Assembly: GCA_946624065.1 (NCBI GenBank) | Contig: CAMORT010000006.1 | Span: 1-64,000 of the forward strand | Length of the DNA: 64,000 nt | From: F23-D06 sp002392325 | GTDB lineage: Bacteria; Bacteroidota; Bacteroidia; Bacteroidales; WCHB1-69 | Direction of reading: 5' to 3' | Shown: positions 33,418 to 42,189 of the stretch, piece by piece | Layout: every line of letters starts with the position of its first letter | Numbering within the stretch: the stretch's first letter is position 1 | Made by a program: the position numbers and the translations under genes | Notes under the pieces: generated by a model | What the model saw: only the letters and a program-made list of their open reading frames with translations | Databases searched by the model: none | What the model was told of the DNA's origin: nothing

Positions 33418-36400
33418 TTACTGTTTAACGATCTTTATGGTTTTTACTGTCTGCCGGCCACTTATAATCTTCAAGATATAGATGCCCGGTACGAAATCCG
33501 CAATATCCACCATCTGTGTCATTTCTGTTAGCAGATCCTGTCTTAACACCCGACCTGTTAAGTCAAACAGTTGATAATTGGCGTTTTGTGCAACCAAATC
33601 TTCGTTAGAGACAATCTGTATCCATTGGGTAGTTGGATTCGGGCTCACAGCAATGTCTGAAGTTTGATAGGATTCCACCGTAACCGGTCCGTTTGTGCAC
33701 GGAAATTCAACCAGGTCGATCATAGCCCGGTCTTGACCGGAAGAGTAATAGGCATCTTTCTTATATTCCCACTTGAAGGTGTGTTGTCCTGCGGGCACAT
33801 TAAAAGCAGCACGGGTCCATGAAACATTGCCGCTCCAATTTTCCATTTTCTGATTATCAATATAGAAATTCAGGAAATCATAATCCGCCTCACTGGACAC
33901 CTTGTAATAGAACGAAATTGAATCCGAAACCTCACTGTTAAGCGTTATTTTCAATGTACTTGTTGTATTGTTGCCTATTTGGCCAGAACGAGCGGCATAG
34001 GTACCTTCGTACGCACCTTGGTCAACGATAAACCAGCCATTTGAACTGGATGTAACCCAATTATAGTCACTCATACTGTTGCTTTCCCAGCTTTCCGCTT
34101 CGGCGCCCACTTTCACCACAAAAATTTTCGAGGCGAAGTAGGGGTGCACCGAGTAACGGGTACGCACGCCAAACATGGAGGGCGCATGGATAGATGTGTC
34201 GATGGTTGCGCTAACACGGAGTTGCGAGGTGGCGTTTTTGGACAAAACAGGGGTTGCAAGTTCCTGAATATTCAAATTCAAGCGCTCATCATAACTGAAA
34301 AGTTTCAAATTACCCGCTTTGGCATCCCCGTTTCCATGGTTGGCTATTGTAAACACCAACTCAACGGTCTCGCCAAAATCAAATTTACCGTTATTGTTTC
34401 CCACGGAAGAATCGTCCACCTGCATGCTCATGACTACAATATCGGGCGCGCAGATATCCAAGAAATATTTGGAACGGGTAGTGTCATTATTGCTATTGAT
34501 AAACTCCACGGTGATTGGGGCTTTATGAAACGCCGGTGTTGCGGCGGCGATTTGCATGAAGAAGGAACCTGTGACGGTTGTGCTTTCGCCAGCCGCTAAT
34601 CTGTTGATTATATGAACATTGTCATATAAGGAAATATAAGGATCGTCAGAATAAACGCGCGTTTTAATCACTTCCGCAGGTTGCGAACCAATATTGTTGA
34701 CATTCAAATCCAAAATCATGAAATCACCGGATTCCGGAATGTTATTCTGATCATCACGGAATGTAATGCCGTTACAAAGCACATACGGCCCGTCGGTGGG
34801 GATTCTTAAAATTTGACCTTCGAAAGGCAGATAGTTTGAAGCGGTAGCCAAAACAGTCAGGGTGTCAACCTCAACCGGAAGGTCCGAAATGCTCAACACA
34901 ACTGTCCCGTTCTGGATTTTTCCGGAAGCCACTGCCTCGTTATTTTTGGATATGATAACTTTCGCATTCTCAACTGTAGAGTTGAAGGTAAGATTGGAAA
35001 CACTTAAAGGGCATATCTCATTGAATGTGAGAGGTAATTGTTGGGGCTCTGCCGTGCGCACCATCAGAGTGGGGTCGCCAAAAAGAATCCATGTGCGGGT
35101 AACCTCGTAATCGTTGTAGTTGTCCAGCATCTTGATGAATCCGTTGAAAACAATACCACCGAATGTGTACTGCTGGGCTTTGCCATTGGAACCCGTGAGA
35201 TACTGGTTCATGTGATCCTGTGCGCACATGGGAGACTCCCAAGGTTGGTTGATGGTGGACATCAGTGTGCTGACAGCGCCTGTCGGCTGACCGTCTTTTG
35301 TCGCACGCATCCAGGCCTCAGCGAAACAGGTTCTTCCACTATAGTCTCCATTAACACAAGCCACAGAAATGATGAACGGAAGTTTGCCTATATTAGTCAA
35401 ACCATTCACACCACTAACACTGAAACCCGTGGTTACCCAACTGGTTTCGGAACCGTGTCCGCAATAATTGATGATACCCACTCCACCGTTCACCTTTTGG
35501 GCAACCATGGATGCAGTAGGGTCTCCAGAGGCATCAAGACCTCCTTGAGAACCCTCAAACAACTCATGACCAGAAGTATAGGTATAAGATGTCAACAGGT
35601 TTCCGATGTTGCGGATATGATCATAGTCATACTCGTTGTTGTCGCCAGGACCTTCGGAAGAGGCGATACCCAGAAAAACCGGAAAATGATCCGTTTGGGG
35701 CGGATTCTGCTCATACTGGATAAAACGCTCCACTTGTGTGGTCACATGGGCAACCGTTTCAGCGGAAATCTTGCCGATAATAACATCAGGATAGTTATCG
35801 GAGCCGGCAATTTCACCATAATAGTTGTCAGACACATTGCCACCCGCCATGATGTTCGGAAATTTGGTGTTATCGCCCACCAAAAGCACATAGGCCATGT
35901 GGTTTTCCTCGTAATAGGTTCTAATATAATTTTTCACAGCGGAACTGCTGTTCCCTATCGTTTCCAATGTCACGACCGTTGTCGGATAACCAGTCCTTGT
36001 TTTCCATTCCACATAGGGTTGTAAGGCGGAACTAAACTCCTCGGGCGTAATAATCAGAATGCTTCCCTCCTCGGTCAAGGGGTTGGATTTGGCACTGTTG
36101 AAATTGTAGTTAAGAAAATGATCAGCATAAATTGCGTCAAACGGTTTGTCTATCTTTTGCGGTTGTTTGATGGTTTGACGACAATTGAAGTTGATTTTGA
36201 ATGTAATGGTTTTATACACTTTCAAGGTCTGACGAACCGGATTGTAGGCAAACGGGAACACCTGAACAGCGACACCATAAAAGTCGCGCAAGAGATAAGG
36301 TTCGCCCAAAGCGACAGAGTCTTCCAAAAGGAATGAATCCTCTTGATATGCAGCGCCTTTGAAACTGGGCACAGTGGCAGGATCCACATTGCGGTACAAT

Positions 36401-36747
36401 TTTCCTTTCGAAGGGGCCACTTTCACCTGATTCACAATTTGGAAATCTGTGCTCAAAATTTCCGCTGTAGGACGGCTTCCTTCCGGAATAATCACTGATG
36501 CGGCAGATGAAAGCAGTTCCGGGAATCCGGCTTTTAACAACGGATAGGCATCCTGCATGTGAAGGATTTTCATCTCTTCCCCATTAACCTGCACATTGTT
36601 CAAACTATAATCTGGAAAAGTCACTTTCACGCACACACCATCGTTAGACGCGCTTAACAGCGTATATTGGACATTCTGTGCGTGTGACAAAGAAACCAAT
36701 GTAAGTAAAACACTTACCCACAGGATTTTAAAAGATATTTTTTTCAT
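33418..36747 (-). CDS. Gingipain-like C25 cysteine peptidase with T9SS sorting domain
   Basis: The start is the ATG at 36747 (MKKISFKILWVSVLLTLVSL), 27 bases after a TACTTTTG element; the 15 extra residues of the longer frame are not a signal. The 1109-residue product has a signal peptide, a gingipain-type propeptide (about 25-210), and a C25 catalytic domain with H431 (NYCGHGSETSW) and C464 (SVACVNGDYSG). CARDB-like beta-sandwich repeats and a jellyroll/cleaved-adhesin-like module (WFIVDQGAYEGTYAARSG) follow. The end (SDIAVSPNPTTQWIQIVS to VKTIKIVKQ) is a T9SS type A domain. It should be a surface or secreted endopeptidase; its Arg/Lys specificity cannot be read from the sequence. Confidence 0.93.
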   Translation of the reverse strand: MKKISFKILWVSVLLTLVSLSHAQNVQYTLLSASNDGVCVKVTFPDYSLNNVQVNGEEMKILHMQDAYPLLKAGFPELLSSAASVIIPEGSRPTAEILSTDFQIVNQVKVAPSKGKLYRNVDPATVPSFKGAAYQEDSFLLEDSVALGEPYLLRDFYGVAVQVFPFAYNPVRQTLKVYKTITFKINFNCRQTIKQPQKIDKPFDAIYADHFLNYNFNSAKSNPLTEEGSILIITPEEFSSALQPYVEWKTRTGYPTTVVTLETIGNSSSAVKNYIRTYYEENHMAYVLLVGDNTKFPNIMAGGNVSDNYYGEIAGSDNYPDVIIGKISAETVAHVTTQVERFIQYEQNPPQTDHFPVFLGIASSEGPGDNNEYDYDHIRNIGNLLTSYTYTSGHELFEGSQGGLDASGDPTASMVAQKVNGGVGIINYCGHGSETSWVTTGFSVSGVNGLTNIGKLPFIISVACVNGDYSGRTCFAEAWMRATKDGQPTGAVSTLMSTINQPWESPMCAQDHMNQYLTGSNGKAQQYTFGGIVFNGFIKMLDNYNDYEVTRTWILFGDPTLMVRTAEPQQLPLTFNEICPLSVSNLTFNSTVENAKVIISKNNEAVASGKIQNGTVVLSISDLPVEVDTLTVLATASNYLPFEGQILRIPTDGPYVLCNGITFRDDQNNIPESGDFMILDLNVNNIGSQPAEVIKTRVYSDDPYISLYDNVHIINRLAAGESTTVTGSFFMQIAAATPAFHKAPITVEFINSNNDTTRSKYFLDICAPDIVVMSMQVDDSSVGNNNGKFDFGETVELVFTIANHGNGDAKAGNLKLFSYDERLNLNIQELATPVLSKNATSQLRVSATIDTSIHAPSMFGVRTRYSVHPYFASKIFVVKVGAEAESWESNSMSDYNWVTSSSNGWFIVDQGAYEGTYAARSGQIGNNTTSTLKITLNSEVSDSISFYYKVSSEADYDFLNFYIDNQKMENWSGNVSWTRAAFNVPAGQHTFKWEYKKDAYYSSGQDRAMIDLVEFPCTNGPVTVESYQTSDIAVSPNPTTQWIQIVSNEDLVAQNANYQLFDLTGRVLRQDLLTEMTQMVDIADFVPGIYILKIISGRQTVKTIKIVKQ

Positions 36748-36774
36748 AAAAAAACAATTATCATTAAAAAGGCG

Positions 36775-36847
36775 CAAAAGTACAAAAAACAATGAATATT
36801 AGTCAATTATTCCTAAAAATAATATTTCTGTGGATTTTATATCTTTG
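36775..36847. promoter_or_regulatory. Divergent promoters of the C25 peptidase and 5-FTHF cyclo-ligase genes
   Basis: TACTTTTG on the minus strand (36775-36782) is 27 bases before the peptidase ATG. TATCTTTG on the plus strand (36840-36847) is 21 bases before the cyclo-ligase ATG. The AT-rich stretch between them shows no other structure. Confidence 0.6.
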
Positions 36848-36868
36848 TCGGGCAAAAAATAAGAGAAA

Positions 36869-37396
36869 ATGGTTGAAAAAAAAGCACTTCGTCAGCAAGT
36901 CAGAGCACTGAAAAAACAGTTTACCGCCGAACAATTGGCGATGGAATCAGAAAAGATTATGAAAAAATTATCAAATCATCCTGATTTTCAGAATTCTGAG
37001 ATTGTTATGTTATACGCCTCGCTGCCCGATGAGGTGCAAACCTTAGGATTTATTGAAGAATGGCGCAACCGCAAGCGCATCATCCTGCCCACTGTTGTCG
37101 GAGATGATATTATCCCGGTGGAGCTGACTGCTGGCAGCGGCATGGTAGAGGGCAACTTCCACATCTTGGAACCGGAGAACAATCCTTATGATGGTCCCAT
37201 TGATTTAATCGTAGTGCCGGGTATGGCCTTCGACCGACAAGGCCACCGTCTGGGCCGCGGAAAGGGGTATTACGACCGTTTCTTAATAAAATATCCCGAG
37301 GTGAAGACCATCGGGATATGTTTCAATTTTCAAATGTTGGATGAGGTTCCCGCAGAACCGCATGACCAATTGATTAATGAGGTAATCACCTGTTAA
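36869..37396 (+). CDS. 5-formyltetrahydrofolate cyclo-ligase
   Basis: This 175-residue cytoplasmic enzyme converts 5-formyl-THF to 5,10-methenyl-THF with ATP, returning the storage folate to use. The motif VPGMAFDRQGHRLGRGKGYYDRFL near residue 112 covers the conserved FDxxGxRLGxGxGYYDR signature, and KKALRQQVRALKK is the usual N-terminal helix. The stop overlaps the upp stop by 4 bases in a convergent arrangement. Confidence 0.95.
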   Translation: MVEKKALRQQVRALKKQFTAEQLAMESEKIMKKLSNHPDFQNSEIVMLYASLPDEVQTLGFIEEWRNRKRIILPTVVGDDIIPVELTAGSGMVEGNFHILEPENNPYDGPIDLIVVPGMAFDRQGHRLGRGKGYYDRFLIKYPEVKTIGICFNFQMLDEVPAEPHDQLINEVITC

Positions 37397-38058
37397 TCAG
37401 ATGTTTTAATGCCATAAGCCAAGTCACCGGCGTCACCCAAACCGGGTACAATGTAGGAGTGTGCGGTCAGTTCCTCGTCAATGGCCCCGATCCAGAGTGT
37501 GCACTTGGAGGGTTTCAGGTGTTGCTGCAGATATTCCACACCCTGGCGGCTGGCGATGATGCTCACGATGTGCGTGTGCTCCGGTTCACCTTTCGTCATC
37601 AATTCCTCGTACGCCAGCAACATCGACTTGCCCGTGGCCAGCATGGGGTCGGCCAGTATGAGTGTCTTGTCGTCCAGCTCCGGAGCCGACATATAGTCCA
37701 CCTGAATCTCGAAGGTGCCGTCCTTGTAATATTTGCGGAATGCGGAGATGAAGGCGCTCTCGCCGTGGTCGAAGTAGTTGAGCATGCCCTGGTGCAGGGG
37801 CAGTCCGGCACGCAGGATGGTGGCCAGCACGGGCCTTTCCATCAGGCGCGGAATCTCAGCAATGCCCAGCGGGGTGGAGACCTCCTGCGGTTTGAATTTC
37901 ATCGTTTTGCTGATTTCGTAGGCGAAAATCTCGCCGATTCGCTCCAGGTTCCGGCGGAAGCGCATACTGTCGATCTGCACATCCGCACTTCTGATCTCAG
38001 CAATGAACTCATCAAAAAGAGAGTTCCGGTTTCCAAGGACATTCAGGTTGTTTTTCAT
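37393..38058 (-). CDS. upp: Uracil phosphoribosyltransferase
   Basis: This 221-residue salvage enzyme makes UMP from uracil and PRPP. The PRPP-binding loop is ILADPMLATGKSM near residue 133, and the uracil-binding segment near the end reads IVPGLGDAGDLAYGIK. The N-terminus (NRNSLFDEFIAEIRSADVQI) is that of the Bacteroidota form. No TAnnTTTG element lies just upstream; a purine-rich tract separates it from purB on the same strand, so it may be read from the purB promoter. Confidence 0.96.
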   Translation of the reverse strand: MKNNLNVLGNRNSLFDEFIAEIRSADVQIDSMRFRRNLERIGEIFAYEISKTMKFKPQEVSTPLGIAEIPRLMERPVLATILRAGLPLHQGMLNYFDHGESAFISAFRKYYKDGTFEIQVDYMSAPELDDKTLILADPMLATGKSMLLAYEELMTKGEPEHTHIVSIIASRQGVEYLQQHLKPSKCTLWIGAIDEELTAHSYIVPGLGDAGDLAYGIKTSD

Positions 38059-38078
38059 TATTTTGGATTTTTGAGGGT

Positions 38079-38163
38079 GAACGGAGAAAGAGGGAGGAAA
38101 AGAGAAAAGAGGATTGGAGGAGTAGAGGAGTAAAGGAGTAGAGGGAAAGAGGTGAATGGGGGG
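38079..38163. repeat. Purine-rich low-complexity tract
   Basis: The plus strand is almost entirely G and A over about 85 bases, with short near-repeats of GGAGTAGAG and GGAGTAAAG. The rest of the 141-base gap between upp and purB shows no gene. Confidence 0.8.
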
Positions 38164-38199
38164 GTATAGACTGTTGGGTTTTGGCTTTATAGCTAATGG

Positions 38200-39498
38200 T
38201 TAACAATTCTCAAAGACGCGTTTGAAAATGGTGGGCACTTCCTTCATGTAATATTCCAATGTGAAGCATTGGGCAAGCTCCTCCGGTGTGAAATTTTGTT
38301 GAATAGTTTCGTTTTGGAGGAGAAGTTCCTGATAGTCGAGGCCGTCGAACCAAGCCTTCATGGCGATGGGTTGCACGAGGTCGTAAGCTTTCTCGCGGGC
38401 GAATCCCTTGTTGATGAGGGCGGTCATCACGCGTTGCGCGAAGATGACCTTATTGGTTATGTAGATGTGTTTCAGCATGTTTTCTGGAAAGACGACAAGG
38501 TTTTCCAAGATTTTGCCGAAGCGGTTAAGCATGTAGTCAAGCAGAATGGTGGCGTCGGGGAGCATGATACGCTCAGCGGAAGAGTGGGAAATGTCACGCT
38601 CGTGCCACAAGGGGATGTTCTCATAGGAACTCACCATGTAGCCCCGGAGGATGCGCGCGCATCCGCACATGTTCTCGCTGCCGATGGGGTTGCGCTTGTG
38701 CGGCATGGCGGAGGATCCTTTTTGTCCTTTTCCGAACGCCTCCTCGGCCTCACGGAGCTCGGTGCGTTGCCAATGGCGCACTTCCACCGCCATCTGTTCC
38801 ATTGTGGAGCCGATGAGGGCCAATGTGCCCATATAGTGCGCATGGCGATCGCGCTGAAGCACCTGCGTGGAGATGTTGGCAGAGTGGATGCCCAATTGCT
38901 CGCACACATAGTCCTGAACAAACGGCGGCGTATTGGCGAAATTGCCCACCGCCCCACTAATCTTGCCGCATTCCACATCGGCGGCAGCGGCCTCGAAGCG
39001 GGCCATGTTGCGCTTCATCTCCTCATACCACAACGCCCATTTCAGTCCCAAAGAGGTGATATCGGCGTGCACACCATGTGTTCGGCCAATACAAGGCGTG
39101 TCCTTGAACTCATAGGCGCGTTTTTTCAGAATCTCCATGAAATGCTGGAGGTCCTTACGCAAAATCGTGTTGGCCTGCTTCAGCAGGTATCCGTTGGCCG
39201 TATCCACCACATCGGTGGAGGTGAGTCCGTAGTGTACCCATTTTTTTTCATCACCTAACGACTCGCTCACAGCGCGGGTGAAAGCCACAATGTCGTGGCG
39301 CGTTTCTTGCTCTATTTCATAGATGCGCTCCACTTTGAAAGTGGCTTTGTCGCGGAGTTTCTGCACATCTTCTGCGGGAACAACGCCCAATTTGCTCCAT
39401 GCGGCGGCGGCTTCAATTTCTACTTTCAAGTAAGCGTTGAACTTGTTGTCTTCGGTCCAGACAGCACTCATTTCAGGTCGGGAGTAGCGTGGTATCAT
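38200..39498 (-). CDS. purB: Adenylosuccinate lyase
   Basis: This 432-residue enzyme cleaves adenylosuccinate to AMP and SAICAR to AICAR in purine synthesis, releasing fumarate. It has the superfamily signature GSSAMPHKRNPIGSENM near residue 258, the catalytic histidine in GRTHGVHA near residue 138, and YGLTSTDVVDTA near residue 85. I prefer the ATG at 39498 (MIPRYSRPEMSAVW), the usual start of the family; an in-frame TTG six codons upstream is possible. A TATCTTTG promoter lies 26 bases upstream. Confidence 0.97.
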   Translation of the reverse strand: MIPRYSRPEMSAVWTEDNKFNAYLKVEIEAAAAWSKLGVVPAEDVQKLRDKATFKVERIYEIEQETRHDIVAFTRAVSESLGDEKKWVHYGLTSTDVVDTANGYLLKQANTILRKDLQHFMEILKKRAYEFKDTPCIGRTHGVHADITSLGLKWALWYEEMKRNMARFEAAAADVECGKISGAVGNFANTPPFVQDYVCEQLGIHSANISTQVLQRDRHAHYMGTLALIGSTMEQMAVEVRHWQRTELREAEEAFGKGQKGSSAMPHKRNPIGSENMCGCARILRGYMVSSYENIPLWHERDISHSSAERIMLPDATILLDYMLNRFGKILENLVVFPENMLKHIYITNKVIFAQRVMTALINKGFAREKAYDLVQPIAMKAWFDGLDYQELLLQNETIQQNFTPEELAQCFTLEYYMKEVPTIFKRVFENC

Positions 39499-39524
39499 AA
39501 TTTTTGTGTTTTTCAATGAGGTTG

Positions 39525-39557
39525 CAAAGATACAAAATTACTTTTTTTATATTTTTG
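39525..39557. promoter_or_regulatory. Divergent promoters of purB and the Trk/Ktr operon
   Basis: TATCTTTG on the minus strand (39525-39532) and TATTTTTG on the plus strand (39550-39557) face outward, 17 bases apart. The plus-strand element is 20 bases before the trkA-type ATG. Confidence 0.65.
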
Positions 39558-39577
39558 CCCGCACTAATTTTAAAAAC

Positions 39578-40273
39578 ATGGCACAAGAAAAATTTGCTGT
39601 TATCGGAGCCGGCCATTTCGGTCAAGCTATCAGTCTCGCCCTCTCAGAGAAAGGACATGAGGTGCTCGTTATCGACAACGATATCAATGTTATACAAGAG
39701 ATTTCCGAAGATGTGGCCTATGCGGTTTGCGTGGATGCCACCAACAAAAGAGCACTGCTCAATGAGAATATCCTGAACTTCGACGCGGTGATTGTTTCCA
39801 TCGGCAACGACTTTGTGGGACGACTGCTGTGTACCGCAAACCTGCTGGATGTGGGCGTGAAACGCATCATCTGCCGTGTGATGGGCAAAAGCCAACGCAC
39901 CATTTTGGAGAAAATGGGCATTACCGAGTTCCTCTCCCCTGAGGATGAAGTAGGCACATTGCTGGCCGAACGGCTTACCAACCCCAATATGATTTCCTAT
40001 CTGCAACTGCCTGACGGATACAAGATTGCGGAGGTTATCACCCCCAACCGGCTTATTGGTTTGTCTGTCGGCGACATCAACTTCCGCGACAACCACCGCT
40101 TGAGTTTGATCACTATCCGACGCAATTTCGAGGAGAATGTGGCCGGCAAAACCGATACCAAACAACACATCCTCGGCGTGCCCGACAATAAAACCATCAT
40201 CCAGGAAGGCGATGTGTTTGTCATTTTCGGAAAAGAGCACGACATTGACAACTTCATCAAAATCAATCTGTAA
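39578..40273 (+). CDS. Potassium uptake regulatory subunit TrkA/KtrA
   Basis: This 231-residue cytoplasmic RCK protein gates the potassium channel encoded next door. The N-terminal Rossmann motif AVIGAGHFGQAIS has G10-x-G12-xx-G15 and the acidic residue D35-D37 in LVIDNDINV suits NAD(H)/ATP binding. The C-terminal RCK_C domain covers about residues 140-231 (KIAEVITPNRLIGLSVGDIN). The start is the ATG at 39578 (MAQEKFAVIGAG). The stop TAA shares its last base with the ATG of the channel gene, so they are coupled. Confidence 0.95.
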   Translation: MAQEKFAVIGAGHFGQAISLALSEKGHEVLVIDNDINVIQEISEDVAYAVCVDATNKRALLNENILNFDAVIVSIGNDFVGRLLCTANLLDVGVKRIICRVMGKSQRTILEKMGITEFLSPEDEVGTLLAERLTNPNMISYLQLPDGYKIAEVITPNRLIGLSVGDINFRDNHRLSLITIRRNFEENVAGKTDTKQHILGVPDNKTIIQEGDVFVIFGKEHDIDNFIKINL

Positions 40274-42081
40274 TGTTCAACTGGGGATCGCACAGGGAAT
40301 ACAACAGCAAGCGTAAGCTGCATATTGCCACATACAAGGATAGTGTGCGCCGCATTTTGCAAATATGCAGCGCTGTTATATCTCTTGTGACGATTGTCTG
40401 TATCATCTGCTACCATGGAATGTACATCTCCCTGGAAGCCAAAAACATAATTCGGATCATTATCCACGGAAGCTTATGCTTCTATGTGGTGAAATACTTT
40501 GTGCTTCTTTTCTACTCACTACACCGAAGGGATTACCTGAAAAAATCCTGGTTTGAGGGTGTTATCATCTTCCTGCTGATTGCGCAGTTTTTGTCTGTGC
40601 ACATCTTCCACCTCAGTTTGGATCTTTTCGAATCGGAGAACTTTGAAAACTACTATCTGCTCTTCATACAGTTCTATTTCCTGATCATCGTACTGATTGA
40701 GTTCACCAAGGCAAACGGTTTCTTAGGAAAATTCAACTTAAGCCCGCCTCTGCTCATGGTGGCTTCCTTTTTCATTTTGATAGCTTTCGGAACCCTGCTG
40801 CTTTGCATGCCGCGCATGACGGTCAACGGAATCTCCTTCGTGGATGCGCTGTTTACGGCCACGAGCGCCAGCTGCATCACCGGACTTACGGTGGTGAGCA
40901 CCGGCACCTGCTTCACCGTGAAAGGCCAAGTGGTTATCATGATCCTGATTCAGTTGGGCGGTATCAGTATCTTGTCATTCGCCACGTTTTTCACTACCTT
41001 TTTATCAAAATCTTTCGTCGGACTCCGCTACCAATACATGTTGCGCGACATGTTGGACACCAATCAATTGTCCGAATCGGTGGCATTGCTGCGCAGCATC
41101 GTACTCACCACCGCCATTATTGAGTTTTCGGGCGTGGCATTGCTTTATACCTATTGGAACACCACCGGATTCTTCACCACAAACTCCGAAAACCTCTTCT
41201 ATTCATTATTTTATACCATTTCGGCCTTCAACAACGGTGGTTTTGTGCTGATGGACAAGAGTCTGCTTGACTTAGGTGTATCCAACAGCTATTTTCCGCA
41301 GACCATTATTGCGGTTTTGGTGTTCTTAGGCGGCATCGGATTTCTCACCATTCGTGATTTCTTCAGTGCGCGCCGCATTCGTGAACGCAAAAAGCATCAG
41401 TGGAAGGGGTTGATGCCGCAAACCAGAATCATCCTCACCACCACTTTCGCCATCATCCTGATTTGCACCTTAATCTTTTTCCTCATCGAAAAAGACCATG
41501 CACTTAGCGGACAAAAGAGTTTTTTTGACAAAATCTTCACTTCATTCTTCCAGATTATCACTTGCCGCACATCAGGATTTATGGTTTTGGATGTGAATAC
41601 GATGGCATTGCCCACGATGATTATGATTACGCTGATCATCTTCATTGGCGGTTCTCCCGGTTCCACCGCTGGCGGCGTGAAAACCACTACGCTTTTTGTG
41701 CTTATCAAGTCTGTGTTAGCCACCATTCAAGGGAAGAAAAACATTGAGTACAAGCACCGTACCATACATTTTTCGCTGGTTGACCGGGCTTATTCCATCA
41801 TCCTCATGTCCTTGGCTTTCATTTTAATATCCTGTTTCCTCATCACGCTGGTGCAGCCCGATGTGTCGCTCAATCATGCGATTTTTGAAACCACTTCCGC
41901 CTTTACCACTTGCGGTCTTTCCTCCGGCGCCCCCGCCGACTGGTGCAATGCCGCTAAAATCATTCTGGTAATCAACATGTACATCGGCCGTATCGGAACG
42001 CTTACGCTGGCCTTTGCCCTCACCAAGCACAGAAAAGAGTCACAACACACCTACCCCAACCTCTATCTGATGGTGGGTTAA
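40273..42081 (+). CDS. Potassium channel/transporter subunit TrkH/KtrB
   Basis: This 602-residue inner-membrane protein has an extra N-terminal block of about three helices (residues 20-150), then the KtrB/TrkH core with four selectivity-filter-like repeats: TATSASCITGLTVVSTGT near residue 197, SAFNNGGFVLMDKS near residue 318, TCRTSGFMVLDV near residue 432 and TSAFTTCGLSSGAP near residue 543. The SPGSTAGGVKTTT motif near residue 463 is also typical. With its RCK partner it takes up potassium. The N-terminal extension is seen in other Bacteroidota members as I know them. Confidence 0.95.
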   Translation: MFNWGSHREYNSKRKLHIATYKDSVRRILQICSAVISLVTIVCIICYHGMYISLEAKNIIRIIIHGSLCFYVVKYFVLLFYSLHRRDYLKKSWFEGVIIFLLIAQFLSVHIFHLSLDLFESENFENYYLLFIQFYFLIIVLIEFTKANGFLGKFNLSPPLLMVASFFILIAFGTLLLCMPRMTVNGISFVDALFTATSASCITGLTVVSTGTCFTVKGQVVIMILIQLGGISILSFATFFTTFLSKSFVGLRYQYMLRDMLDTNQLSESVALLRSIVLTTAIIEFSGVALLYTYWNTTGFFTTNSENLFYSLFYTISAFNNGGFVLMDKSLLDLGVSNSYFPQTIIAVLVFLGGIGFLTIRDFFSARRIRERKKHQWKGLMPQTRIILTTTFAIILICTLIFFLIEKDHALSGQKSFFDKIFTSFFQIITCRTSGFMVLDVNTMALPTMIMITLIIFIGGSPGSTAGGVKTTTLFVLIKSVLATIQGKKNIEYKHRTIHFSLVDRAYSIILMSLAFILISCFLITLVQPDVSLNHAIFETTSAFTTCGLSSGAPADWCNAAKIILVINMYIGRIGTLTLAFALTKHRKESQHTYPNLYLMVG

Positions 42082-42129
42082 AAGCAATCCTTTTCGTAAA
42101 TATTTATTGTATGTGTAAGAATATTTTAT

Positions 42130-42137
42130 TATTTTTG
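42130..42137 (+). promoter_or_regulatory. -7 promoter element TATTTTTG
   Basis: TATTTTTGCGC, 52 bases before the OmpA/TPR lipoprotein start. Confidence 0.6.
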
Positions 42138-42189
42138 CGCTCCGTATGTTTGTTTGTTAAAAATCAAATAATCAAATAAATACATTGAA

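Noticed and set aside
35038..36024. Long open frame (328 codons) antisense to the C25 peptidase
   Set aside because: It has no promoter motif or recognisable domain, and it lies wholly opposite a gene with intact catalytic residues.
38269..39258. Long open frame (329 codons) antisense to purB
   Set aside because: It mirrors purB codon use, matches no family and has no own signals.
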